From an uncultured Clostridia bacterium (lineage in GTDB: Bacteria > Bacillota > Clostridia > Lachnospirales > Bianqueaceae), in contig CALWBZ010000106.1 in assembly GCA_944376225.1 (NCBI GenBank), positions 1-59,604 on the forward strand: a stretch of DNA of 59,604 nucleotides, read 5' to 3'. The stretch's first letter is position 1. Each line of letters starts with the position of its first letter. Both the position numbers and the translations under genes were made by a program. The notes under the pieces are model-generated. The model saw only the letters and a list, made by a program, of their open reading frames with translations. It made no database searches and had not been told where the DNA came from. Below are positions 29,723 to 38,288 of this stretch, in pieces.

Positions 29723-30456
29723 AAGACTATCGTCAATATAGACTGACCCCTATAGAGGGCATGGAAGCCGTTATATTAGGCGGGATCGCGGCTGGGCTTG
29801 TGATCAGCCTGTTCTTTCCCGGCATTTGGACGGTGGGAGTGGGGATTCTTATCGGATGCTGTATGGGACCGCCGGTGTTGAGGCGAAAAAGACGGGGACA
29901 ACTTGCAAGACAGATGGAAAGAGAGTTTCGGGAATGTTTAAGCATGCTTCTTCCGGTTCTGAGGGCGGGGAGATCGTTAGAAGGCGCGGTGCAGGCGGTT
30001 GTCGATGATCTTGACCCGGGGGAACTGCCTTGTATGAGAGAGGAGCTGGAGAGCATGCGCAACGGTTTAATGCTGGGCATCCCCTTGGAAGAACTTTTTT
30101 TAGATCTGGGAGAAAGGAGCGGGGTAGAGGATATAAAGGATTTCGCCGAGCTTTTGGCCCTCAGGAAACGGAGCAAAGGAGATCTGGCAGAGGCGGCGGA
30201 ATATACGATACAGATTCTTACGGAAAAGATGGAAGCAGAAGAAGAGTTAAAAACGCTCCTGGCACAGCGAAGGATGGAACAGCGGATCATGAACATGATG
30301 CCCTTCGTGATTTTGGGGATGTTGCTGCTCATGTCCCCGGATTATCTAAAACCTTTGTATGAGAGTTTTATGGGGGGCCTCATCAGACTCTCGTGCCTTC
30401 TGCTCATAGGGCTCGGCTGGCTGTTGTCTGATCGGATCAGTCGAATTCGAGTATAA
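29719..30456 (+). CDS. TadB-like inner membrane platform protein (T2SSF)
   Basis: The 245-residue product has two N-terminal membrane segments (AVILGGIAAGLVISLFFPG), a cytoplasmic F-domain with the helical pattern LRAGRSLEGAVQAVVDDL, and C-terminal membrane helices. TadB and TadC form the membrane platform beside TadA. The GTG start overlaps the tadA stop (GTGA). Confidence 0.85.
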   Translation: MKDYRQYRLTPIEGMEAVILGGIAAGLVISLFFPGIWTVGVGILIGCCMGPPVLRRKRRGQLARQMEREFRECLSMLLPVLRAGRSLEGAVQAVVDDLDPGELPCMREELESMRNGLMLGIPLEELFLDLGERSGVEDIKDFAELLALRKRSKGDLAEAAEYTIQILTEKMEAEEELKTLLAQRRMEQRIMNMMPFVILGMLLLMSPDYLKPLYESFMGGLIRLSCLLLIGLGWLLSDRISRIRV

Positions 30457-30469
30457 AAGGGATGATAAG

Positions 30470-31879
30470 ATGTGGCTTTGGATGATATGGGAAGCTTTTT
30501 TGGCAGTTTTACTGTTTGTCCTGAGACTGTGGGACCGGCGCGTCCAATACCGGGAAAAGTGGATACATCCGGAGAGACTACTGATCTGGTGTATGCCGGT
30601 AGGCCGATGGTTGAGCAGAAAAATACGGAGAGTACCAAAGGCATTTCAAAGGAGTAGAGCGGAAGTCATCGCGCTGTATCCCATGGCGCCGCCGGAGGAA
30701 GTATGGAAGGAATATCTGGGAAAGAAGATCAGTCAGTTTTATTTGACGGCTTTCTTATGCGGGCTCTTTCTGCTGGCGGGGCTTGCGGGGATCGAAGAAG
30801 AACAGGAGATCGGCTATATCTTGCATAGACCGGAGTACGGGGAGGGGGACGCGCGGCAAGACCTGATCGTTCGGGAAGGAGAGCAGGAGACCAGTTTGGA
30901 GATATGGATTCCGGTACAGGAACCGGATGAGCGTCAGGCGGGGGAGAGTCTGGCAAAGGCTGAAGGCATCCTAGGGCGCTTTATAGACGGCCTGGGGCTA
31001 ATACAGGAAGAAATGAGCCTGCCGGTGATGATAGGGAATGTCAAGATTCGATACGAAACCGAAGGCGGCGCGCGAATCGACGAGGAGGGGCATTTGAAAA
31101 TCCCTATAAATGAAGAAAACGAGTGGCGGCAGGAAATACGGGTGGTTTTAAGCTGCGGAGAGTATACCCGAGAGCTTTCTTTCGAGATAACAATAGATAC
31201 GACGGAAGAGAAAACGTTTCGTCAACTGATGGAAGAGGAGATGGAAGGCGTACAACTGACGGAGGAAGAAGTGCTGTTACCCAGTCAAAGGCAAGAGGGG
31301 ACAGAAAGCCTGCGCTGGTATCTGCCGGGAACAACGCGGGAGAGTGGGAAATGGGTTCTTATATGGAGTATCTTGCCGTGGAGCGTCTTTCTATTTTCAA
31401 GGGAGGAACTCAGGCTTCAGGAGAGAAAGAGGCAGCGGCAGATCCAGAGTCAGTACCCGGTGATTCTACAGAAACTGTCAGTCTTTTTAGGGGTAGGACT
31501 GAGTATTCAGGCGGCCTGGGAACGGATAGTACAGACAGGGGATACGAAAGACCCGTTAATCGCGGAAATGCGCCTGACATGGATCCAGATGCAAAACGGA
31601 ACGCCTCTACAGGAGGCCTTGCATCAGTTTGGCCATCGGGCGCGGTATTCGCCGCTAAAAAGGATGACGGGGATGTTGAGCAGAAACCTGCGCCGGGGAG
31701 ATGAATTCCTGTTGGAACGGCTGCAGGAGATGAATCAGGAGGCGTGGGAGGATTATAAGAAAAAGGTGAGGGTACGTTCGGAAGAGGCACAGACAAAACT
31801 GCTGCTGCCGATGTTTCTGACTTTAGGAGCGATTCTCCTGATGGTTGCGGCGCCGGCGATGATGTCTATGCAAATGTGA
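30470..31879 (+). CDS. TadC-like platform protein with a large extra beta-rich domain
   Basis: The 469-residue protein has an N-terminal helix, a second helix (FYLTAFLCGLFLLAGLAGI, about 87-105), then about 185 residues of strand-rich sequence (IRYETEGGARIDEEGHLKI, CGEYTRELSFEITIDTTEE). A helix (WVLIWSILPWSVFLF) and the T2SSF domain follow (QSQYPVILQKLSVFLGVGLS, about 325-430), ending in a membrane helix. Typical TadC proteins lack the insert. The insert should face outside the membrane if the flanking helices cross it. It follows tadB by 13 bp. Confidence 0.8.
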   Translation: MWLWMIWEAFLAVLLFVLRLWDRRVQYREKWIHPERLLIWCMPVGRWLSRKIRRVPKAFQRSRAEVIALYPMAPPEEVWKEYLGKKISQFYLTAFLCGLFLLAGLAGIEEEQEIGYILHRPEYGEGDARQDLIVREGEQETSLEIWIPVQEPDERQAGESLAKAEGILGRFIDGLGLIQEEMSLPVMIGNVKIRYETEGGARIDEEGHLKIPINEENEWRQEIRVVLSCGEYTRELSFEITIDTTEEKTFRQLMEEEMEGVQLTEEEVLLPSQRQEGTESLRWYLPGTTRESGKWVLIWSILPWSVFLFSREELRLQERKRQRQIQSQYPVILQKLSVFLGVGLSIQAAWERIVQTGDTKDPLIAEMRLTWIQMQNGTPLQEALHQFGHRARYSPLKRMTGMLSRNLRRGDEFLLERLQEMNQEAWEDYKKKVRVRSEEAQTKLLLPMFLTLGAILLMVAAPAMMSMQM

Positions 31880-31894
31880 GAGGGGAGGCTCATT

Positions 31895-32089
31895 ATGCGA
31901 ACAGGACGATGGGATTGGCTTTTTTATGATCAAGAGGGCTTTGGGACGCTGGAAGTGGTTTTGATCCTGGTGGTACTCATCGCGTTGGTCATCATGTTCA
32001 AGGATACGGTTGTTGATTTTGTGGCAGGGGTATTACAGAGTATCGAATCCCAAAGCGGAACATTCGATCCCACGCAGATCGCCAAATGA
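31895..32089 (+). CDS. Flp1-like type IVb pilin
   Basis: A 64-residue prepilin: a short leader ending EGFG, then TLEVVLILVVLIALVIMF, the hydrophobic N-terminal helix with Glu near position 5 of the mature form, as in Flp-type pilins. The prepilin peptidase encoded at 35430 probably cuts after the Gly residues. The RBS is AGGGGAGG. It is the likely major filament subunit. Confidence 0.82.
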   Translation: MRTGRWDWLFYDQEGFGTLEVVLILVVLIALVIMFKDTVVDFVAGVLQSIESQSGTFDPTQIAK

Positions 32090-32583
32090 CAGGGAAGAAA
32101 ACCTATCAAGGCAGCATGACGGTGGAGATGGCGGCCTTGTTTCCTCTGGTCTTTTTCCTACTGATGCTTTTATTAAGAATGTGGTTCTGGACGATGAGTG
32201 TTCTTCTGCTGCAGACGGTTCAGGAACGAAGCGGGATGATCTGGCAGGAGACGGGAACGGAGGAGGGGCTATCCTCCTTCGTCCGTGCCCGCTATCAGGA
32301 GTCGCCTTTGCCTTCATCGTATAGAGATTCATCCTGTGTGTCAGAGAACACTTTGTGGGGGGAGCGCGTGCAGATCAATATACGGAGCGAATTTGCGTTA
32401 TGGACAAGGAAGGAGCTTTCATCATCGAGATCGGTTCGCCGTATACGGAGGGCGTCCTTTCGCGACCGTCTGGATTTGGCATGGGAACTGGGAGAGGAGT
32501 TGCCGGTGGTGGGAGATCAGATGCGGAAATACGAAGAAAAACTAGAAGAGATCAGAAAAAAACTGGAAGAAATGAGAGGGTAA
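32086..32583 (+). CDS. TadE-like minor pseudopilin
   Basis: The 165-residue product starts with a short positive leader and GSMTVEMAALFPLVFFLLMLL, the TadE-type prepilin helix. The C-terminal part is charged and helical (EKLEEIRKKLEEMRG, coiled-coil-like). The start ATG overlaps the stop of the Flp1 gene (ATGA). Confidence 0.78.
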   Translation: MTGKKTYQGSMTVEMAALFPLVFFLLMLLLRMWFWTMSVLLLQTVQERSGMIWQETGTEEGLSSFVRARYQESPLPSSYRDSSCVSENTLWGERVQINIRSEFALWTRKELSSSRSVRRIRRASFRDRLDLAWELGEELPVVGDQMRKYEEKLEEIRKKLEEMRG

Positions 32584-32585
32584 GC

Positions 32586-34592
32586 TTGGAGACAAAGAGA
32601 TATGCGGGAAGTTTTACCGTTTTTTTCAGCCTTCTTTGTCTGCCGATGATTCTCCTGTGGACAAGCCTGTTTGGACTCGCCCGCCGGATGGTAGAGCGTA
32701 ATGACGCGCTGCGTATGACACGGGAGGCGGGGGAGTCGGTCCTAAGCTGTTATTGTGAAGAACTGACACGGCGCTATGGCATGTACGCCACGGAAGGCGG
32801 CGTATTGGAGGCGCGGTGGGATCGTTTTCTAAAAATGAATCAAGCCTCTTCCCAGGAGGAGATCCGTATGAGGCCGAGCTTCTGGTTGAATCCCCAAGAG
32901 TTATGGACTGGTTTTTTTACTTATCAGATAGAAGAAGTAAAGCTTTCAGGGCTGGAGACGTTACAGGATCCGGATGTATTTCGGGAGCAAATCCATCGAT
33001 TCATGGAGTATCGGGTTATAAAGGAAGGGGTTCAGCAGCTTTTGGAATATATGGGGATCCTGGAGGATACGACGTCGGGAAAAGGGATTCAAGGACGATA
33101 TGGACAGATTCAGCGGATATTGACGGAGTATAACGAGCAATATGGGCAGCTTGTAAAGACTCTTTATTCCATAGACTCTCGGCAGGTTTATGTTACGATG
33201 ACGCGGGAGAGTCCATACCGACCGGCGGATTTTCAGGAGGAGGCGCGGCGGCTGGAGGCCGGGGGAACATGGTCGGAAGAGGAGATATCGACATGGCTGG
33301 AAAGAGGGAATCAGCTGCGGGAATGCAATCGAAAGGCAGAGGAGATCACAGGAGATTTAGAACAGATCATCCAAGATCTACAGGAAACGCTCCGAAAATG
33401 GGATGAGGATATCGCGGCGCTGGATGAGGAACAAAGACAGCAAAGCTATATACAGGATCTGTCGCGAGAAGTCGATGGAATCAAAGAGTCCTTGTGGGGG
33501 CTTCGAGGAGAGGCGGAAGAACTCAAAAAGATCTTGGCAGACAATCAGGATTGTCTGCGGAAGTGGGAGACACAGGTAGAAGAGGTGCAGGAAGGAAAAC
33601 ATGACGGAGAGATCGTTGGAGAAGAACAATGTCTCACGCTGGCCCTGGCGGCGGAGAGATTATTTGGGTATCAGGATCAGATCTCTTTAGAATACGAAAT
33701 ACAAGAGGGGGGAAGAGAATGGGACCTTGGCGCGATCTGGGAATGGATTCTGGGATGGAAGGCGGATCTCAGAGAGTATGGCGAGGATGTGGATCTCGCG
33801 GAAGAAACGGCGTTTATGGTATCGGAAGAGGAGGCGCTTCAACAGGCCCTTAAACGCTTGGAAGAAGAGAGTGAGGCAGCCGGAGAAGGGATCGAGGAGA
33901 AGATATACTGGGTAGAATACCTAATCGGCATGTTTCGCAATGTGAGCGACCAACTTGCCGGAAGCGGACAAAACCTGCGCGGGGAAGCGTTTGGAGAGTC
34001 TGTCTTCCGCAACGAGTGCGAATTTGTCATAGAAGGAAAATATAATGAATATGAAAATCTGAAAGGGATCGAATACCGCATTCTGGGTATTCGTCTGGCG
34101 ATGAATATGGCGCATCTCATGACGGATAGCGAGAAACAGGCCACGATTCGCAGAATCGCCGGCGCTGCGGGAGGGATTATCGCGCCGGGAATCGGTAATG
34201 CCGTTGTCTACGGCGCGATCCTGTTTCTATGGAGCACGGCGGAATCCTATGTGGATTTTGGCATGCTGATACAGGGAAAGGAAGTACCCCTTCTGAAAAA
34301 CAGCGAAAGCTGGCAAACGGATCTGCAAAAAATCATGGAGATGGAGCCGGAAGAGAGAACAGAAAAAGAGACGAAAGGATTGGACTATGAGATGTATTTA
34401 CGGTTATTAGCCCTGCTGTCAGATACGGAGACGAGCATAGAACGGATACAGACATTGATCCATCTCAATATGCAGCAATCAGGCATATCCGGATTTCAAC
34501 TGTCCGATATGGTGAGCGGGTTTCACGCGGAAACGATCATACGGGGCGGGATGGAGAGCTATGGGACACAGGGAGATTTCCGATATGAATAG
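32586..34592 (+). CDS. DUF5702-like large Tad pilus-associated protein
   Basis: The 668-residue product begins LETKRYAGSFTVFFSLLCLP, a pseudopilin-like helix in the style of DUF5702 proteins of clostridial Tad loci. It continues with a long, charged, helix-rich body including coiled-coil stretches (about 240-330), and then a moderately hydrophobic stretch (about 520-560: AAGGIIAPGIGNAVVYGAILF). The TTG at 32586 sits 5 nt after GAGAGGG. A longer ORF starting at 32355 overlaps the previous gene out of frame and is rejected. Its stop overlaps the next ATG (ATGAATAG). Confidence 0.72.
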   Translation: METKRYAGSFTVFFSLLCLPMILLWTSLFGLARRMVERNDALRMTREAGESVLSCYCEELTRRYGMYATEGGVLEARWDRFLKMNQASSQEEIRMRPSFWLNPQELWTGFFTYQIEEVKLSGLETLQDPDVFREQIHRFMEYRVIKEGVQQLLEYMGILEDTTSGKGIQGRYGQIQRILTEYNEQYGQLVKTLYSIDSRQVYVTMTRESPYRPADFQEEARRLEAGGTWSEEEISTWLERGNQLRECNRKAEEITGDLEQIIQDLQETLRKWDEDIAALDEEQRQQSYIQDLSREVDGIKESLWGLRGEAEELKKILADNQDCLRKWETQVEEVQEGKHDGEIVGEEQCLTLALAAERLFGYQDQISLEYEIQEGGREWDLGAIWEWILGWKADLREYGEDVDLAEETAFMVSEEEALQQALKRLEEESEAAGEGIEEKIYWVEYLIGMFRNVSDQLAGSGQNLRGEAFGESVFRNECEFVIEGKYNEYENLKGIEYRILGIRLAMNMAHLMTDSEKQATIRRIAGAAGGIIAPGIGNAVVYGAILFLWSTAESYVDFGMLIQGKEVPLLKNSESWQTDLQKIMEMEPEERTEKETKGLDYEMYLRLLALLSDTETSIERIQTLIHLNMQQSGISGFQLSDMVSGFHAETIIRGGMESYGTQGDFRYE

Positions 34593-35433
34593 CAGGGCTT
34601 CTTTTACAGTGGAGGCGGTGATTCTCGTTCCCCTTTTCTTCCTGACCTGGATTCCCCTTTTGTATATCATAAGATATTGTACGATATATGAAGTCTTACA
34701 GGGAGCCGTGCATCAAACGGCGTCTACAATGGCTGCTTCAGGATATTTATGGCAACGAATTGGTTTCATCGAATCGGAAGAGGAGACCATGGAACAAGAG
34801 GATGTCGGTGAAAAGGGTTTATGGCAAGAAACGCGAAACGCCGCCGGCCGGCTTTTAGCCGGGCAGATCCTGGAAGAAGAGTATCCGGAGGAAATCTGGG
34901 AAGAGTTAGGGGGCGAAGGAGGCCCCCAACTCGACTACTCCCAGTTCTTTTATCAGGAAGACGGCCTGTCGGATTGGATTCACCTGGTGGCGGTCCTACC
35001 GGTAAGCTGGCCGGATCCTTTCGGCTTTTTTAGCGATCTTCGAGTGATGGCGGATTGTAAGGTGCGGGCCTTTATCGGCCTTCCTAACGATGCTTTTTAT
35101 ATCGAGCAAGGGGCGGGAGAGGGCGATGAGGAGGAAGAGGTTTACTACCGCATCGGAAACGGACGAAAGTATCATAGTCTGCACTGTTATCTCATTCAAA
35201 AGGATATTCGCGCGTTAACGCGGGAAGATGCCCTGGCGGAAGGGTTAAAACCCTGCGAACGATGCGAGCCGATTTCGCAGCAGGTGTTTATGACGGCGGG
35301 AGGAGAGAGGTTTCATACGGAGAATTGTTCCTATCTGTTTCCCCATCTAACGGAGTTATCTCCGGCACAAATCGCCGGTGGTTTTTATACGCCATGCGCC
35401 TTATGTCAGACGGAAAACGACTGGTTTACATGA
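34585..35433 (+). CDS. TadE-like protein with two Cys/His zinc-site-like repeats
   Basis: The N-terminus (NSRASFTVEAVILVPLFFLT) is a TadE-type pseudopilin helix. The last 95 of 282 residues carry two matching blocks. The first is KYHSLHCYL followed about 28 residues later by CERC; the second is RFHTENCSYL followed by CALC. Each is H-x3-C ... CxxC, the arrangement of small metal-binding modules such as the one in Ada. The ATG at 34585 overlaps the upstream stop; ATG 34561 (eight residues longer) is also possible. It is part of the Tad operon and coupled to the peptidase gene (ATGA). Confidence 0.72.
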   Translation: MNSRASFTVEAVILVPLFFLTWIPLLYIIRYCTIYEVLQGAVHQTASTMAASGYLWQRIGFIESEEETMEQEDVGEKGLWQETRNAAGRLLAGQILEEEYPEEIWEELGGEGGPQLDYSQFFYQEDGLSDWIHLVAVLPVSWPDPFGFFSDLRVMADCKVRAFIGLPNDAFYIEQGAGEGDEEEEVYYRIGNGRKYHSLHCYLIQKDIRALTREDALAEGLKPCERCEPISQQVFMTAGGERFHTENCSYLFPHLTELSPAQIAGGFYTPCALCQTENDWFT

Positions 35434-35867
35434 TGATTTATACGATATTCATGGGGATTCTGGGGAAGATGGCCTGGGAAGACGGCAGGACGGGGATGAT
35501 ACGAGGAACCACACTATGGATATACAGCGCGTTAGGAGTCGTAACGGCGGCGGTAAGGTATTTCCTGCTCGGAGAGACGCCTTCATGGGTGGACATGGGT
35601 GTTTTAGCGCTTATTTTATGGATCCTCAGAAAAGTGACGCCAAGGGGGATGGGAGACGGGGATATATGGACGCTTATAGGACTGCCGCTATATATTTCGG
35701 AAACACAAATGTGGGCGGGCATCTTCTATTCGATGCTTTTTATGATATTGGCAGCCGGCTGGAAATATTGGAGAAAAAAGGACAGGCGGGCGGAAATCCC
35801 TTATCTGCCCTCCTTATGGACAGGTCTTCTGCTGGCGGGAAGGAGTGTATTTCATGGCTTATATTAA
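35430..35867 (+). CDS. Prepilin peptidase of the Tad pilus (A24/TadV type)
   Basis: An aspartic membrane protease that cuts prepilin leaders. The 145 residues have several membrane helices and the two catalytic Asp sites: WEDGRTGMIRG after the first helix and GMGDGDIW (the GxGD motif). It is small and lacks the methylase domain, like TadV/CpaA. The ATG at 35430 overlaps the previous stop as ATGATG; earlier in-frame ATGs (35394, 35403) lie within the previous gene. Confidence 0.8.
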   Translation: MMIYTIFMGILGKMAWEDGRTGMIRGTTLWIYSALGVVTAAVRYFLLGETPSWVDMGVLALILWILRKVTPRGMGDGDIWTLIGLPLYISETQMWAGIFYSMLFMILAAGWKYWRKKDRRAEIPYLPSLWTGLLLAGRSVFHGLY

Positions 35868-36564
35868 AGATTATTATACGGACGCGGGTCAGCATTTTAT
35901 ACAGGTCACTCCCCAGGAAAGTGGATGGATCGGCTATCAGGCCGCGATGATCTGTAAGCAGAAACCCGAGTGGCTTCCGCCTTGCGAAGCCCTGACGGAA
36001 ACCGAAGGAGTATTGTACGAGGTATCGGATTGTATCTGCATACAAAACTATTCGACGATGGAACCGAAAGAGTTGGACAAGGTAGCGCAGGCCTGCGCCC
36101 GGTTATCGGAGAATGCGCGGGAGTTTTTGTTGGATCCGGGCGGATTTCAATCGGAATTGCGATATATTTACTGGGATACCAAGGCGGAACGATTACAATG
36201 TATTTACGTGCCCCAGGAGACGGAGGCGGACGAGAAACGCTGGCGCATGCGGGTCCTGGGACATCTGTTAAGCCATGCGATTGTGAAAACATGGCCGGAA
36301 GACGGCGTGTTACAATGCTATCGCTTGTATCGCGACGTGGCGGACGAAGGAAAGGAACGAAAGGAAGAATCGAAGGAAAAACAGGAGGAACAATCCCAAG
36401 AAAAAGCAGAGAGCATGATCGAGTACCAGGCCAGACAGGCTCGTTATGCCCGTTATGCCTTATGGGACGATATGGCGGAGGAAGAAGAGGAGGAACCGGT
36501 AAAGGAGACGGTGCAGAAGGTAAAGGACAGAATGCGTCAGTTTTTTTCCAGAAAAGAAAAATAG
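35854..36564 (+). CDS. DUF6382-like protein closing the Tad operon
   Basis: The 236-residue product resembles the N-terminal domain of the DUF6382 proteins found in clostridial Tad loci (EVSDCICIQNYSTMEPKELD, NAREFLLDPGGFQSELRYIY, LQCIYVPQETEAD). Those proteins usually carry a C-terminal FHA domain; here there is only a Lys/Glu-rich helical tail ending DRMRQFFSRKEK. The ATG at 35854 has GGAAGGAG and overlaps the peptidase gene by 14 bp. Its function is unknown; a cytoplasmic regulatory or scaffold role is a guess. Confidence 0.6.
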   Translation: MAYIKDYYTDAGQHFIQVTPQESGWIGYQAAMICKQKPEWLPPCEALTETEGVLYEVSDCICIQNYSTMEPKELDKVAQACARLSENAREFLLDPGGFQSELRYIYWDTKAERLQCIYVPQETEADEKRWRMRVLGHLLSHAIVKTWPEDGVLQCYRLYRDVADEGKERKEESKEKQEEQSQEKAESMIEYQARQARYARYALWDDMAEEEEEEPVKETVQKVKDRMRQFFSRKEK

Positions 36565-36593
36565 TTGTCAATTGACGAAGGGCTTGTTATAAT
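36565..36593 (+). promoter_or_regulatory. Promoter of the methyltransferase-hslO-desulfhydrase unit
   Basis: TTGTCA (36565-36570), a 17-nt spacer and a perfect TATAAT (36588-36593), 32 bp before the start codon. Confidence 0.65.
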
Positions 36594-36625
36594 GAGAAGG
36601 TAATTCAAAAGACGGGGGTGAAGGC

Positions 36626-37378
36626 ATGTACGGGTCATTCGCGGAGGTCTATGACGAGTTTATGCAGGAAGTTTCCTATCTCCAGTGGGCGGATTACATC
36701 GAGAGTCTGTGGAAGGCCCACGGTAAAAATCCCAAGTTGGTTTTGGATCTGGCCTGCGGAACCGGAAGTCTTTGTGTGGAACTTTCCAGGCGGGGATATG
36801 AGATGATCGGAGCGGATCTGTCGGAGGAGATGCTCAATCAGGCCAGACAAAAGGCGGAAGACGCGGGGCAATCCATCCTATTTTTGGAGCAGGATATGCG
36901 GGAGTTCGAGTTATACGGCACCGTGGACGCCATCATCTGTACCTGCGACAGCCTGAATTATCTTCTGGAGGAAGAAGAAGTGCGACAAGTATTCCGACTG
37001 GCGGACAATTACTTGAATCCGGGCGGATTATTTCTCTTTGATGTGAACACGGAGTATAAGTTTCGGGAGATCATGGGAGATCGGGTACAGGCGGAAACAT
37101 ATGAGGACGCGGCCTATATATGGCAGAATTACTATTATGAAGAAGAACGGGTCAATGAGTACCAAGTCACCTTTTTCCAGAAACAGGGGGATCTGTACCG
37201 GCGAGAAGAAGAGGTACATTATGAGAGGGCCTATGCGCCGGAACAGTTAAGAAAATGGCTCGAGGAGGCGGGGCTGCGCGTACTGGGCGTCTATGACGGG
37301 TTCACCCAGGAGCCGGCGAGAGCCGCCTCGGAACGGATTTGCTTCGTAGCGGCAGAACAGAAAAAACAGGAGGAATAA
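36626..37378 (+). CDS. Class I SAM-dependent methyltransferase
   Basis: The 250-residue enzyme has VLDLACGTGSLCVELSRRGY (motif I), GADLSEEMLNQAR (acidic SAM-ribose site) and FLEQDMREFEL, with a CDSLNYLL block that follows. The substrate cannot be predicted. It is four bases from hslO, so the two are probably co-transcribed. Confidence 0.88.
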   Translation: MYGSFAEVYDEFMQEVSYLQWADYIESLWKAHGKNPKLVLDLACGTGSLCVELSRRGYEMIGADLSEEMLNQARQKAEDAGQSILFLEQDMREFELYGTVDAIICTCDSLNYLLEEEEVRQVFRLADNYLNPGGLFLFDVNTEYKFREIMGDRVQAETYEDAAYIWQNYYYEEERVNEYQVTFFQKQGDLYRREEEVHYERAYAPEQLRKWLEEAGLRVLGVYDGFTQEPARAASERICFVAAEQKKQEE

Positions 37379-37382
37379 GACG

Positions 37383-38288
37383 ATGGATTATATGTTAAGG
37401 GCAACGGCGGCGGAAGGACAGATTCTGGCCTTCGCGTGTACCTCGAGAGCGACGGTGGAGGAGGCGCGTGCCAGGCATAATACGACGCCCGTCGTCACGG
37501 CGGCGCTGGGCAGAAGCCTTACGGCGGCAGCCATGATGGGGTGGCAGATGAAGGGAGAAAAAGATCAGCTGACGCTTCGTATCGAAGGTTCCGGACCGAT
37601 CGGCATGATCAATGTGGATGCGAACCGCAGAGGAGAGGTATGGGGCTTCGCGAAGAATTCCGCGGTGGATCTGCCCTTAAATCAAAAGGGAAAGCTGGAT
37701 GTGGCCGGAGCCATCGGCGTAGGCGTGATGAGCATCATTAAGGATCTGGGTATGAAGGAGCCTTACTGTGGGCAGACACATTTGATCACCAGCGAAATCG
37801 CCGAAGACCTCGCCTATTATTTTACCGCTTCCGAGCAGGTCCCCTCCGCGGTAGCCCTGGGCGTTCTCGTGGATCGAGACTACTCGGTCCTTTGCGCGGG
37901 CGGGTTTATCTTCCAGATGATGCCGGGGGCATCCGATGAGACCGCGGCGAAACTACAGGAGAAGGTCGTCGCCTTTCCTTCCGTGACGGAGTATTTTTCC
38001 CAGGGACATACGCCGGAGGATCTACTAAACGATCTTTTGGGAGACATGGGATTAGAAATCCTGGAAAAACAAGAGGTTCGTTTTCAGTGCAACTGTAATC
38101 GGGATCGGGTGACGCGAGCGCTGATCAGCATCGGAGAGGCGGATTTGCGAGAGCTCGCGGAAGAGGGAAAAGACGTAGAGCTTCGGTGCGACTGCTGCAA
38201 TGAGCCCTATTCGTTCACTCCCGAGGAATTGTCAACATTAGCGGATATCGCGGCGCGCAACAAGAAAGCGGGAAAAGAGGAAGAATGA
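37383..38288 (+). CDS. hslO: Redox-regulated chaperone Hsp33
   Basis: Hsp33 protects proteins under oxidative stress; its C-terminal zinc site opens when its cysteines are oxidised. The 301 residues end with FQCNCNRDRVTRAL and LRCDCCNEPYSF, giving the CxC and CxxC ligands. An additional Cys lies inside the second motif (CDCC). The substrate-binding domain (GSGPIGMINVDANRRGEVWG) is intact. Its stop overlaps the ATG of the next gene (ATGA). Confidence 0.95.
   Translation: MDYMLRATAAEGQILAFACTSRATVEEARARHNTTPVVTAALGRSLTAAAMMGWQMKGEKDQLTLRIEGSGPIGMINVDANRRGEVWGFAKNSAVDLPLNQKGKLDVAGAIGVGVMSIIKDLGMKEPYCGQTHLITSEIAEDLAYYFTASEQVPSAVALGVLVDRDYSVLCAGGFIFQMMPGASDETAAKLQEKVVAFPSVTEYFSQGHTPEDLLNDLLGDMGLEILEKQEVRFQCNCNRDRVTRALISIGEADLRELAEEGKDVELRCDCCNEPYSFTPEELSTLADIAARNKKAGKEEE

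Noticed and set aside
32355..32585. Extended start of the DUF5702-like gene
   Set aside because: It overlaps the TadE-like gene out of frame; TTG 32586 has an RBS and begins the membrane helix.
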